Shown: one piece after another, positions 28,620 to 37,589 of the stretch
Numbering within the stretch: the first letter of the stretch is position 1
Layout: every line of letters begins with the position of its first letter
NCBI RefSeq assembly: GCF_028595305.1
Contig: NZ_JAQQXS010000008.1
Coordinates: 62,001 to 126,000, forward strand
Direction: 5' to 3'
Length of the DNA stretch: 64,000 bases
From: Roseateles koreensis
GTDB lineage: Bacteria; Pseudomonadota; Gammaproteobacteria; Burkholderiales; Burkholderiaceae_C
Position numbers and translations under genes: made by a program
Notes under the pieces: model-generated
Seen by the model: only the letters and a program-made list of their open reading frames with translations
Told to the model about the DNA's origin: nothing
Databases searched by the model: none

Positions 28620-30617
28620 TCAGCCGCGCAGCAATTTTTCTTCAGCCAGGGCCAGGGCTTCGGGCACGCCTGAGAGCACCAGCGTGTCGCCACCGTGCAG
28701 CAGCAACTGGTCGTCAGCCGACACGACGGCGCCATTGGCGCGGCGCACGGACACCACCTGCACTCCGGTGGCATGCAGGGCGAGCAAGCCCAGGTTTTGT
28801 TGTGCATAGGCGCTGGCGGCCGGCAGGGTGACGGAGCGCAGGCGGGCGTGCTGGCGCTCTTCCATCGTGTCGTCATCGGCACCGTGGAAGTAGCCGCGCA
28901 ACAAGCCGTAACGAGCATCCCGAGCGTCACGCGTGAGGCGGATCACGCGCCGCATGGGCACCCCCACCAGGGCCAGCGCGTGGCTGGCGAGCATGAGGGA
29001 ACCCTCGATGGCTTCAGGCACCACCTCGGTGGCCCCAGCGGCGCGCAGCCGCTCCAGATCGCTGTCGTCGATGGTGCGCACCACCACCGGCACTTGCGGC
29101 GCGTGCTGTTGCACCAAGTGCAGGATTTTCAAGGCCGAGGGTGTATCGGGGTAGCTCACCACCACGGCGCTGGCACGTGCCAGGCCGGCAGCCATCAGGC
29201 TAGGCAGGCGCGCGGCGTCACCAAACACCACGCTCTGGCCCGCCGCAGCGGCCTGGCGCACCCGGTCGGGGTCGAGGTCCAGCGCCATATAGGGGATGTG
29301 CTCACCGTCGAGCAGACGCGCCAGATTCTGGCCACTGCGCCCGTAGCCGCAGATGATGACGTGGGCATCGGCCTTGATGGCTTTTTTGGCGATGGTGGTG
29401 AGTTGCAGCGACTGCATCATCCAGTCGCTGCTGGAGAGCTTCATGACGATGCGATTGCTGTACATGATCAAGAAGGGCGTGGCCAGCATCGACAGCACCA
29501 TGCTCGCCAGTACCGGGCTCAAATAGTGCGCCGGGATCAAGGCATGCTGGCTGGCCAGGGTCAGCACCACGAAGCCGAATTCACCCGCCTGCGCCAGGTA
29601 CAGGCCGGTGCGCAAGGCCACGCCGGTGGGTGCCTTGAACAGCTTGGCCAGCCCGGTGATGAGGCCGAACTTGGCAAGAATCGGCAGCACGCTGAGGATC
29701 AGCACCAGCGGCCATTGTTCAAGCAGCATGCGCCAGTCCAGCTTCATGCCGATGGTGATGAAGAACAAGCCCAGCAGCACATCGTGGAAGGGCCGTATGT
29801 CGGTTTCCACCTGGTGCTTGTATTCGGTTTCAGCAATCAGCATGCCGGCCACAAAGGCGCCCAGTGCGAGTGACAAACCGGCATGCTCGGTCAGCCAGGC
29901 CAGGCCCAGCGTCACCAGCAACACATTGAGCATGAACAGTTCTTCGCTCTTGTGGCGTGCCAACAGGGTGAGCCACCAGCGCATCACCTTTTGCCCCCCC
30001 ATCAACAGCAGCGTAAGCAGCAAGGCGGCCTTCACACTCGCCCAGATCAAGGACTGCGCCATTTCGGCGCCACTGCTGTTCAGGGCCGGCACCATCACCA
30101 GCAAAGGCACCACGGCCAGGTCTTGGAACAGCAAGACGCCGATCACGCGGCGGCCGTGTTCGCTTTCAAGCTCCAGCCGCTCGGACATCAGCTTGACGAC
30201 AATGGCCGTGCTGCTCATGGCCATGGCGGCGCCCAGCACCAGGGCGCCCTTCCACCCCAGCTCCCAGGGCCAGCCGAAAAAGGCGAACAGGGCTTGCAAA
30301 CCCGCATTGCCCAGCACGGCGCCCACCATTGTGAGCAGCACCTGCGTCAGGCCCAGGCCAAACACCAAAGTGCGCATGCTGCGCAGCTTGGGCAGATTGA
30401 ACTCCAGCCCGATCACGAACATCAGAAACACCACGCCAAATTCAGCCAGGTAGCTGATGTTGGCGTTGTCGCCCGCCAAGGCCAGGGCGTTGGGCCCGAT
30501 CACCACGCCCACCGCCAAGTAGCCCAGCATGGGCGGCAATTTGAGGCTCCGGCAGGCGACCACGCCCAGCACCGCAGCGGCCAGGTACAACAGGGTCAGG
30601 TCAAGCGAGGTCAGCAT
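28620..30617 (-). CDS. Cation:proton antiporter-2 family protein, KefB/KefC type
   Basis: A 665-residue monovalent cation/proton antiporter. About twelve membrane segments (to about 390) include the family region FGVVFLMFVIGLEFNLPKLR and GLFFITIGM. A cytoplasmic TrkA-N (RCK) domain follows, starting HVIICGYGRSGQNLARLL (NAD-binding GxGxxG), then a TrkA-C-like domain near the end (VVSADDQLLLHGGDTLVLSG). The KefB/KefC/YbaL layout suggests potassium/proton exchange gated by nucleotide or thiol ligands. No kefF/kefG-type ancillary flavoprotein is adjacent. Transcribed leftwards. Confidence 0.92.
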   Translation of the reverse strand: MLTSLDLTLLYLAAAVLGVVACRSLKLPPMLGYLAVGVVIGPNALALAGDNANISYLAEFGVVFLMFVIGLEFNLPKLRSMRTLVFGLGLTQVLLTMVGAVLGNAGLQALFAFFGWPWELGWKGALVLGAAMAMSSTAIVVKLMSERLELESEHGRRVIGVLLFQDLAVVPLLVMVPALNSSGAEMAQSLIWASVKAALLLTLLLMGGQKVMRWWLTLLARHKSEELFMLNVLLVTLGLAWLTEHAGLSLALGAFVAGMLIAETEYKHQVETDIRPFHDVLLGLFFITIGMKLDWRMLLEQWPLVLILSVLPILAKFGLITGLAKLFKAPTGVALRTGLYLAQAGEFGFVVLTLASQHALIPAHYLSPVLASMVLSMLATPFLIMYSNRIVMKLSSSDWMMQSLQLTTIAKKAIKADAHVIICGYGRSGQNLARLLDGEHIPYMALDLDPDRVRQAAAAGQSVVFGDAARLPSLMAAGLARASAVVVSYPDTPSALKILHLVQQHAPQVPVVVRTIDDSDLERLRAAGATEVVPEAIEGSLMLASHALALVGVPMRRVIRLTRDARDARYGLLRGYFHGADDDTMEERQHARLRSVTLPAASAYAQQNLGLLALHATGVQVVSVRRANGAVVSADDQLLLHGGDTLVLSGVPEALALAEEKLLRG

Positions 30618-30749
30618 TGGCCGATATTAAACGGCAGGTGGGCATGCTGAAGGAATCGCCCGGCAACTGTTGCACAGAGGAGTTGATTCGATGAGTTGAA
30701 CAAACGCCGTGAATTTGCTGGCGCTTTGCGTCTCGCCTGCCGAACTTCC

Positions 30750-31298
30750 CTAACGCACAGTCCCGACGCGCAATTTGCGCGCGGCCAGCCAGTCGTCCCG
30801 GCTCATGTCGTGGCGCGCCAGGTCTTTGTCGTACCAGTGTTCGATGCCGGTGTAGTGCATGCCCAGGCGGTCCATCACCTTGCCGGAAGCCAGATTCTCG
30901 GCCACGCGAACGGCGCAAAGTTGCACGGCCTGGAGGTCTTCAAAAGCAAAGTCGGCCATGCGCTGTGCGGCCTCCGACGCAAAGCCCTGGTGCCAGCGGT
31001 CCAGACGCAGGCGCCAGCCAATTTCCAGCGGGCCGCTGCGCACGCGCCCCAGGTGCTGGATGCAACCCGCGCCAATGAGCTCGCCGGTGGCCAGTTCGAT
31101 AAAGGCCCACCAGGAGTAGCCCCATTCCGCCCATTTCTCCTTGACCCGGTCAATCATCAACTGGGTGTCCTCCGGCGTGTCTGGCTTGCCGGTGATGTAA
31201 CGCATCACTTCGGGGTCATTGTTGAGCCGGTGCAAGCCGTCGAAATGCGCCTCGGTGAGGGGCTCCAGGCGCAGGCGGGGGGTTAGCAGAATGGTCAT
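30750..31298 (-). CDS. GNAT family N-acetyltransferase (RimJ/RimL-like)
   Basis: A 182-residue acetyltransferase of the acetyltransf_3 branch. It begins with the characteristic strand and helix TPRLRLEPLTEAHFDGL, has the acceptor-side strand IGAGCIQHLG, and the acetyl-CoA-binding region GIEHWYDKD after SGKVMDRLGMHYTG. The motif WHQGFASEAAQRMADFAF is the pyrophosphate-binding loop and helix. Substrate cannot be told; relatives modify ribosomal proteins, antibiotics or small amines. It lies 38 bp after the AI-2E-type gene on the same strand and may share its transcript. Confidence 0.88.
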   Translation of the reverse strand: MTILLTPRLRLEPLTEAHFDGLHRLNNDPEVMRYITGKPDTPEDTQLMIDRVKEKWAEWGYSWWAFIELATGELIGAGCIQHLGRVRSGPLEIGWRLRLDRWHQGFASEAAQRMADFAFEDLQAVQLCAVRVAENLASGKVMDRLGMHYTGIEHWYDKDLARHDMSRDDWLAARKLRVGTVR

Positions 31299-31336
31299 GC
31301 AGGGCCTCTGGATCGGTGGACGGTGATTGTGCGCTC

Positions 31337-33328
31337 TCAGGCCGGGGCAGGCCCGGCGCCAGCGTCAGTGCCAGAGTTCGCGGGCTGGTTCAGCGCGCCA
31401 CAGCACAGGCTCAAGGCTTCTTGGTAGTTGGCGGCCAGGCGACCCCTTGCGTCCAGCGCCACCTCGCATTGCGCCATGTCCAGAAAAGGACTGTTCAAAA
31501 GCACGGCCAGCAGGCGCGCGTGGCTGAATTTTTGCTGCATCACGGGCATTTGCAGCGCAAGTGCGGGGCCCTCTTTCTCGGGCTCGGTGCTGACCATGCA
31601 GATGATGGCCACGGCATTGAGCGTGAGGTCGGGCGGTGCGGGTGCATGCAGTTCGGCCAATTCGACGTGGCGTGCGTCCAGCCCTTCGCGGCGCAGCAGG
31701 CGCACCAAAATCTCGGTGGCCACCTCGCTGAAGGGACCGCCCAGGCCGACGCAAAGAATCACGCTGCCGTCGGGCACACCCAGCGGGCCTTGCCAGGGCC
31801 CCATCTGCTGCTCCCGCCGGGCGCGCAGTTGCCGGCCGAGGGACACATCTTCCAGCAGCGAGGCGGGCTGGGCCTTGTCGCGCGGTGTGGGGCGGAATGG
31901 GCGACGACCATTTTTGCCATTTCCGCCATGGGCCTTTGCCGGCGGGACCTGTGTATCGCCCGCCAACGTTTCGATCACCGAGGCCACCAGATTGCGCAGT
32001 TTGACGCCGTCTTGCTGGCTGATCCGCCCTTCGTCGAAATCGTGGCGCGCCAAGTGCAGCCCCGGCAGCAGCACGTTGTCGCAATAGGCCGAAAACGGTT
32101 GCCGCTTCAGGTAGGTGCGTGCGCTGGCAAGAATCTCGTGGGCATCGCCCGACAAGGCACGCTGGTAAAAATTTTGGGCCAGTGTGAGGGCCCGGACTTC
32201 TCCGAACAGAAGCTCCAGCGCGCTCAGCGCCGGCACATAACGCCCCGCCACCACGAGACATAGCGTGAGCGGGGTGGACACCACCAGGCCCACCGGCCCC
32301 CAGATCCAACTCCAGAACAAGGCGGCGACGACCACCGAGATGGGCGACAGACCGGTCGAGTGCGCGTACAAGCGTGGCTCGATCCACTGGCCGGCGAGGG
32401 TCTCTACGACGATGAACAGGCCGGCCGTGCTGAGCGTGAGCGACCAGCACGGGTCGATGGCCGCCGCCAGCAACGTTGCACAGATCGCGGCGATCCAAAA
32501 CCCCACATAGGGCACGAAGCGCAACACCGCCACCATGCAGGCCCATAGCACCGCGTGCGGCAGGCCGATCACCAGCAGGCCGACCCACAAGACCGCACCC
32601 ACGGACAGATTCAGGGCGAATTGCGCCACGAAAAATCGCGCCAGGCGTTCGGCGGCGTCATTCACCGCCTGCGTGGTGGCGCGCAAATCCTTGCTGCCAA
32701 CGAGGCGGATCAGCCGGTCGCGCAGGGCTTCGTGATCCAGCAAGACAAACACCAGCACGACAAACACGATGCCGGCCGTGACCAGTGGCGACCACACGCG
32801 GTTGAGCACGCCGCTGATCAGCTCCGCCGCACGCGGCGCGGGTTGGCGAATCACCACAGGAACCGGCTCGTTGCCATTGAGCAGCCGCGTGGCGCCATCG
32901 GGCGCGGTCGCGGAGGGGGCTTCTGCCGCAAAGGGGCTCAACACACGGTCGGCTTGACCTGCGAAGCTGCCCATTTTGTCCAGCGTCATTTCGCTGATCG
33001 TGATCAGCTTGTGGCGGATGGTTTTTTCGTACTGCGGCAGTTCTGCAGCGATGTGAAACACCTGGGTGCCGATGACGGCCGCCACCACCCCGGCTGACAC
33101 CGTGAGCGCCAGGGTGGCCAGCCACACTGACAAGGTGGTGCCCACGCCCAGGCGCCGCAGGCCTTGCACCCAGGGCCAGACAAACACGCCCATCAGAACC
33201 GCCAGGGTGATGGGGACCAAGACTTCCCGGCCCAAATACAGAAGCGCCAACACCACGGCAGTCCCGAGCATGCCGGCGAGTTTGTTGTTCACCGGGACCG
33301 GGCTGGCGTTCTCTGGGTTGGTGGGCAT
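31337..33328 (-). CDS. AI-2E/PerM-type membrane protein with long C-terminal extension
   Basis: A 663-residue protein. The first about 370 residues are a typical AI-2E transporter family (PF01594, PerM/YdiK) membrane domain: LLYLGREVLVPITLAVLMGV, a periplasmic loop, and the GLVVSTPLTLCLVV end with the P-A-L...ELLFGEVRAL tail. About 270 extra residues follow: a helical region (HEILASARTYLKRQPFSAY), a basic linker, and a Rossmann-like segment (VILCVGLGGPFSEVATEILV) that may bind a ligand. I start at 33328 (MPTNPEN); the frame extends further up without a better start. Exporter role and substrate are uncertain. Confidence 0.85.
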   Translation of the reverse strand: MPTNPENASPVPVNNKLAGMLGTAVVLALLYLGREVLVPITLAVLMGVFVWPWVQGLRRLGVGTTLSVWLATLALTVSAGVVAAVIGTQVFHIAAELPQYEKTIRHKLITISEMTLDKMGSFAGQADRVLSPFAAEAPSATAPDGATRLLNGNEPVPVVIRQPAPRAAELISGVLNRVWSPLVTAGIVFVVLVFVLLDHEALRDRLIRLVGSKDLRATTQAVNDAAERLARFFVAQFALNLSVGAVLWVGLLVIGLPHAVLWACMVAVLRFVPYVGFWIAAICATLLAAAIDPCWSLTLSTAGLFIVVETLAGQWIEPRLYAHSTGLSPISVVVAALFWSWIWGPVGLVVSTPLTLCLVVAGRYVPALSALELLFGEVRALTLAQNFYQRALSGDAHEILASARTYLKRQPFSAYCDNVLLPGLHLARHDFDEGRISQQDGVKLRNLVASVIETLAGDTQVPPAKAHGGNGKNGRRPFRPTPRDKAQPASLLEDVSLGRQLRARREQQMGPWQGPLGVPDGSVILCVGLGGPFSEVATEILVRLLRREGLDARHVELAELHAPAPPDLTLNAVAIICMVSTEPEKEGPALALQMPVMQQKFSHARLLAVLLNSPFLDMAQCEVALDARGRLAANYQEALSLCCGALNQPANSGTDAGAGPAPA

Positions 33329-33456
33329 GGCAGCTTGGTGGGAGTGTGAGTGAAATGGCGAAACGATGTTAGGGCGCAAAGGCCGTTGCATAACTGCATG
33401 CACGCGCGGCATGACGGGTCGGAAGAATGTCAAATTGTGCCGTGCCGCGCGACCCT

Positions 33457-33490
33457 ATGCACAAGGTGCATGGGCGCATGTGCACAAGGT
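33457..33490 (+). promoter_or_regulatory. Repeated palindromic motif upstream of gdhA
   Basis: ATGCAC-AAG-GTGCAT is an inverted repeat at 33457-33471. Its core TGCACAAGGT (33458-33467) recurs at 33481-33490, 23 bp on, close to two DNA turns. It lies 70-105 bp before the gdhA ATG and looks like an operator pair; the binding protein is unknown. Confidence 0.45.
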
Positions 33491-33560
33491 TGGGGTGAGG
33501 GGCTTGGGGACGCATCAAGTCTTGATACCGTTCGGGCCACCAAAAGTTACGGAGCATTAC

Positions 33561-34832
33561 ATGCCCAATCTGTCCTTTGTTTCGCCCACCCGCAACAGCC
33601 CCTGGGGGACGTATCTGTCGCAGATCGATGCCGTGGAGCCCTACCTGGGCAAGCTCGCGCGCTGGGTCGAAACCTTGCGCCGCCCCAAAAGGGCGCTGAT
33701 CGTCGACATCCCCATCGAGCTCGACAACGGCAGCATCGCCCACTTCGAGGGCTACCGTGTTCAGCACAGCCTGACCCGCGGCCCGGGCAAGGGTGGCGTG
33801 CGTTACCACCCCGACGTGACGTTGGAAGAAGTGATGGCGCTGTCCGCGTGGATGACCATCAAGAACGCGGCGGTCAACCTGCCTTACGGCGGCGCCAAGG
33901 GTGGCATTCGCCTCGATCCCAAGGCCTTGTCGCTCAAGGAGCTGGAAAAAGTAACGCGCCGTTACACCAGCGAGATTGGCATCATCATCGGCCCGCAGCA
34001 AGACATTCCGGCTCCTGACGTCAACACCAATGGCCAGATCATGGCCTGGATGATGGACACCTATTCGATGAACACCGGCGCCACCGCCACCGGGGTCGTA
34101 ACGGGCAAACCCATCGCACTGGGCGGTTCGCTGGGCCGCGTGCAGGCCACCGGCCGCGGTGTGTTTGTGATCGGGCGTGAAGCCATGCGCCGGCTGCACA
34201 TCGACATGGAAGGTGCGCGCATCGCGGTGCAAGGTTTTGGCAATGTGGGCTCCATTGCTGCCAAGCTGTTTGCCGCCAACGGCGCCAAGGTGGTGGCCGT
34301 GCAAGACCACACCGGCACCATCTTGAACGAGTCGGGTTTTGACATGCAGAACCTGCTGGACCACGTGGCCGCGACGGGCGGCGTGGGCGGCTTCAAGGGT
34401 GGCGATGCGATTGCCAATGATGATTTCTGGAAGGTCAAGAGCGATGTGCTGATCCCCGCTGCGCTGGAAGGCCAGATCAACAAAGAGCGCGCCGAGGGCC
34501 TGCAGACCCGCCTGGTGCTGGAAGGCGCCAACGGCCCGACCACGCCCGATGGCGACGCCGTGCTGGCCGACCGCGGCATCGTGGTGGTACCCGATGTGAT
34601 CGCCAATTCAGGCGGCGTCACGGTGTCTTACTTCGAGTGGGTGCAGGACTTCAGCAGCTTCTTCTGGACCGAGGACGAGATCAACGTGCGCCTGGACAAA
34701 ATCATCACCGGCGCCTTCAAGCACATCTGGGACACCTCTGAAATCCACCGCACCAGCCTGCGCACCGCCGCCTTTGTGGTGGCCTGCACGCGGGTGCTGG
34801 AAGCGCGGGTGGAGCGCGGTCTTTATCCCTGA
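33561..34832 (+). CDS. gdhA: Glutamate dehydrogenase (Glu/Leu/Phe/Val family)
   Basis: A 423-residue cytoplasmic dehydrogenase interconverting glutamate and 2-oxoglutarate plus ammonia. The dimerisation/substrate domain shows [18 protein letters not shown] and the catalytic lysine region [10 protein letters not shown]. The dinucleotide domain has [15 protein letters not shown] (GxGxxG). The ATG at 33561 is favoured by GGAG eight bases upstream; the frame continues earlier without family similarity. The hexameric short type of this length is usually NAD-linked, but NAD versus NADP cannot be decided here. Confidence 0.93.
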   Translation: MPNLSFVSPTRNSPWGTYLSQIDAVEPYLGKLARWVETLRRPKRALIVDIPIELDNGSIAHFEGYRVQHSLTRGPGKGGVRYHPDVTLEEVMALSAWMTIKNAAVNLPYGGAKGGIRLDPKALSLKELEKVTRRYTSEIGIIIGPQQDIPAPDVNTNGQIMAWMMDTYSMNTGATATGVVTGKPIALGGSLGRVQATGRGVFVIGREAMRRLHIDMEGARIAVQGFGNVGSIAAKLFAANGAKVVAVQDHTGTILNESGFDMQNLLDHVAATGGVGGFKGGDAIANDDFWKVKSDVLIPAALEGQINKERAEGLQTRLVLEGANGPTTPDGDAVLADRGIVVVPDVIANSGGVTVSYFEWVQDFSSFFWTEDEINVRLDKIITGAFKHIWDTSEIHRTSLRTAAFVVACTRVLEARVERGLYP

Positions 34833-34835
34833 GCT

Positions 34836-35210
34836 TTACAAGCTGAGCCGGCGTGTCGGGCTCGCCCAGCTGGCGGGCAGGTCTTGCAAGACCTGCCCCG
34901 CCGACAGGGAGCGAATCGGAACGCCCAGGTCCGACGGAATGCGCTGGCGGGCCTGTAAGGCCATGTAGCGCAAGGCACTCACGCGCAAGAAGGAGGCGAA
35001 GTTGCCCACCGCGCCACGCGCCTGCACTAACTCGTCGTGCAGCTTTTCGATCAGCTGGGTGACGCTCATGCCGTCGCGGGCGCCGATTTCCTCCAGCACC
35101 TCCCAGTGCAGGTTTTCCAGCCGGATGCTGGTGATCACCCCATGCAGACGAACCGAGCGCGTGCGCGATTCGTAGGATTCCGGGTTGGCGCTGATGAACA
35201 CTTCGCACAT
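34836..35210 (-). CDS. Ribbon-helix-helix domain protein
   Basis: A 124-residue protein with a ribbon-helix-helix domain of the RHH_4 type: RSVRLHGVITSIRLENLHWE, then VLEEIGARDGMSVTQLIEKL and GNFASFLRVSALRYM. These are small DNA-binding or regulatory proteins. Its 3' end lies 3 bp from the gdhA stop, so the two genes are tail to tail. A perfect 24-bp palindrome sits in its last codons (separate entry). No partner toxin is adjacent. Target unknown; autoregulation is possible. Confidence 0.8.
   Translation of the reverse strand: MCEVFISANPESYESRTRSVRLHGVITSIRLENLHWEVLEEIGARDGMSVTQLIEKLHDELVQARGAVGNFASFLRVSALRYMALQARQRIPSDLGVPIRSLSAGQVLQDLPASWASPTRRLSL
34875..34898. repeat. Perfect 24-bp palindrome in the RHH gene
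   Basis: GGGCAGGTCTTG (34875-34886) is followed without spacer by its exact complement CAAGACCTGCCC (34887-34898). As RNA it can fold into a strong hairpin 45-65 bases after the gdhA stop; as DNA it is a symmetric site. There is no T-run after it on either strand. Confidence 0.85.
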
Positions 35211-35281
35211 GAGGACGCTCCTGACGGGCCAATGGCTGGCGGATAGCCGGTAAGTTCAGCGCATTCTGAACCGTTCTGCGC

Positions 35282-35848
35282 TCAATGGCTGATGCGTGTA
35301 CCCAGCAGCGCCAGGAACTGTGCCATCCAGGCTGGGTGGGCCGGCCAAGCGGGCGCGGTAACGAATTGGCCGTCCGTGACGGCTTGGTCCACCGGTATCT
35401 CCGCGTAGCTGGCACCTGCCAATTCAACTTCAGCCGCGCAGGCTGGGTAAGCCGAAATGCGCTTGCCGCGAATCACGCCTGCAGCTGCCAGCAGTTGCGC
35501 GCCATGGCAGACGGCGGCAATCGGCTTGCCCTTTTGGGCGAAATGCTGCACCAGGCTCAACACGCCGGGCATGGTGCGCAGGTATTCGGGCGCCCGGCCG
35601 CCGGGAATCACCAGGGCGGCGTAGTCGTCGGCCTGGATGTTGGCAAAGGTGGCGTTCAGGGTGAAGCGATGCCCTGGCTTTTCAGAATAAGTCTGAGCGC
35701 CCTCGAAGTCGTGGATGGCGGTGAGGATGTAGTCCCCCGCCGCCTTGCCAGGGCACACCGCATCTACCGAATGGCCCACTGCCAGAAGGGTCTGGAAGGG
35801 CACCATGGTTTCGTAGTCTTCGGCATAGTCGCCGACCAGCATCAGCAT
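35282..35848 (-). CDS. DJ-1/PfpI family protein
   Basis: A 188-residue single-domain protein of the glutamine-amidotransferase-like DJ-1/PfpI superfamily. The nucleophile elbow [14 protein letters not shown] holds the conserved Cys-His pair; [12 protein letters not shown] and the early acidic residue in YAEDYE complete the usual site. Related proteins act as deglycases, chaperones or intracellular proteases; which applies cannot be told. The ATG at 35848 follows directly after an in-frame stop and codon pair, so the start is secure. Confidence 0.9.
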   Translation of the reverse strand: MLMLVGDYAEDYETMVPFQTLLAVGHSVDAVCPGKAAGDYILTAIHDFEGAQTYSEKPGHRFTLNATFANIQADDYAALVIPGGRAPEYLRTMPGVLSLVQHFAQKGKPIAAVCHGAQLLAAAGVIRGKRISAYPACAAEVELAGASYAEIPVDQAVTDGQFVTAPAWPAHPAWMAQFLALLGTRISH

Positions 35849-35993
35849 TTTTTCCGCTCATCTCAAGTCTCCTGTTGATTGGGCCAAGACCTTGTGCCCG
35901 GCCTGAGTTGATTGTCTGGATGCGGGTGGCCGAAGGGGTAATAGCGGGTTGTTAGAACCTGCCCGTGGCCTGCACCGGTCGGGACCCCCTCGA

Positions 35994-35999
35994 TATACT
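35994..35999 (+). promoter_or_regulatory. Possible -10 element very close to the kdsD start
   Basis: TATACT lies 8 bp before the kdsD ATG, with no Shine-Dalgarno between. If it is a real -10 box the transcript would begin at or next to the ATG (leaderless). No good -35 was seen. Confidence 0.3.
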
Positions 36000-36006
36000 T
36001 GGCACC

Positions 36007-36996
36007 ATGAACAATGCCCCAACTTTTGACGCTGCCCGTGCTATCCGCATGGGGCAGGAAGCGCTGCACATCGAGGCCGCTGCCTTGACCGCCATGGCGC
36101 CACGCCTGGGTGACGCCTTTGCGGCGGCCGTGCAAGCGGTGTTGAACTGCAAGGGCCGGGTGGCCGTGATGGGCATGGGCAAGAGCGGCCATGTGGGGCG
36201 CAAGATCGCGGCCACGCTGGCTTCCACCGGCACGCCGGCGCTGTTTGTGCACCCGGCCGAAGCCAGCCATGGCGATCTGGGGATGGTCACGCCGGGCGAT
36301 GTGGTGGTTGCGCTGTCGAATTCGGGTGAAAGCGATGAGCTCAATGCCATCTTGCCGGTGCTCAAGCGTCTGGGTGTCACCATTCTGGCGATGACGGGCC
36401 GGGCTGAATCCAGCCTGGCGCGGCATGCCCACATCGTGCTGGACAGCGCGGTGGCGGAAGAGGCCTGCCCGTTGAACCTGGCGCCTACCGCCAGCACCAC
36501 CGCGCAGATGGCGCTGGGTGATGCGCTGGCGGTGGCGCTGCTCGATGCTCGGGGTTTTCGCCCTGAAGATTTCGCGCGCTCGCACCCCGGCGGGGCGCTG
36601 GGCCGCAAGCTGTTGACCCATGTGCGTGACCTGATGCGCAGCGGTGTCGATTTGCCGCGTGTGCTGCCTGAGCTGCCCTTCACCGAGATGATGCGTGAGA
36701 TGTCGGCCAAGGCGCTGGGTGTGGCCATCGTGGTGGACGCGCAGGATCAAGTGCTGGGCATCTTCACCGACGGCGATTTGCGCCGCTTGGTTGAAAAAGG
36801 CCAAGACCTGCGTGAACTGACCGCTGCCCAAGTTGCGCACAAGAACCCGCGCAGCATCGGTGCCGACGCCCTGGCGGTGGACGCTGCGGTGCTGATGGAG
36901 TCCGCCCGCATCACGCTGGTGCTGGTGGTCGACGAGCAGCAGCGCCTGCAAGGCGCCATCACCATCAACGATTTGATGCGCGCCAAGGTGATCTGA
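36007..36996 (+). CDS. kdsD: D-arabinose 5-phosphate isomerase
   Basis: A 329-residue KpsF/GutQ family enzyme converting ribulose 5-phosphate to arabinose 5-phosphate, the first step of KDO synthesis for lipopolysaccharide. The SIS domain (about 40-185) has VMGMGKSGHVGRKIAATLAS and ALSNSGESDEL; two CBS motifs follow (about 205-325), including QVLGIFTDGDLRRLVEKG. It heads a run of four overlapping genes, its TGA overlapping the kdsC ATG by one base. Confidence 0.95.
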   Translation: MNNAPTFDAARAIRMGQEALHIEAAALTAMAPRLGDAFAAAVQAVLNCKGRVAVMGMGKSGHVGRKIAATLASTGTPALFVHPAEASHGDLGMVTPGDVVVALSNSGESDELNAILPVLKRLGVTILAMTGRAESSLARHAHIVLDSAVAEEACPLNLAPTASTTAQMALGDALAVALLDARGFRPEDFARSHPGGALGRKLLTHVRDLMRSGVDLPRVLPELPFTEMMREMSAKALGVAIVVDAQDQVLGIFTDGDLRRLVEKGQDLRELTAAQVAHKNPRSIGADALAVDAAVLMESARITLVLVVDEQQRLQGAITINDLMRAKVI

Positions 36997-37589
36997 TGGG
37001 CATGCACACACTGCAAGCCGCGCTGCGGTTTCCGCCGGAGTTGTTGGTCAAGGCCCAAGGCACGGGCCTGGGTTTGAAGGCTGCGATTTTCGATGTAGAC
37101 GGCGTACTCACCGACGGGCGCATCTACATTGGCGAGCAAGGCGAGCTGTTCAAAGCCTTCTCCACCCTGGACGGTCACGGCCTCAAGCTGCTGGACCAAG
37201 CAGGCATCACGCCCATCGTCATCACCGGGCGTGATTCACCGGCGGTGCGCCGCCGTGTTGCCGATTTGGGGTTGCGCCACGCCGTTTACGGCGCCAAAGA
37301 CAAGCTGGCCGTGGCCCTGCCGCTGTTGAACAGCCTGGGGCTCGCCTGGGGCGAGGTGGCCGCCATGGGCGATGACTGGCCGGATCTGCCGCTGATGACC
37401 CGTGCGGGCTTTGCTTGCGCGCCGGCCCAGGCCCATGCCGAAGTCAAGGCCATTGCCCACTATGTCACCCAGGCCGCAGGCGGCCACGGCGCCGCACGCG
37501 AATGCTGTGACGTGATCCTGCAGGCCTGCGGGCGTTACCAGACCCTGCTCAATGGCCATCTGGACACCTTGGACGGGGGCGTGGCCTGA
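36996..37589 (+). CDS. kdsC: 3-deoxy-D-manno-octulosonate 8-phosphate phosphatase
   Basis: A 197-residue HAD-superfamily phosphatase (C0 type, no cap) that dephosphorylates KDO 8-phosphate. The catalytic DxD lies in AIFDVDGVLTDG (about 29-40), with the second motif ITGRDSPAVRRR and the metal-binding MGDDWPDLPLM. The length is normal for the KdsC tetramer. It is translationally coupled on both sides (TGATG junctions with kdsD and lptC). Confidence 0.95.
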   Translation: MGMHTLQAALRFPPELLVKAQGTGLGLKAAIFDVDGVLTDGRIYIGEQGELFKAFSTLDGHGLKLLDQAGITPIVITGRDSPAVRRRVADLGLRHAVYGAKDKLAVALPLLNSLGLAWGEVAAMGDDWPDLPLMTRAGFACAPAQAHAEVKAIAHYVTQAAGGHGAARECCDVILQACGRYQTLLNGHLDTLDGGVA

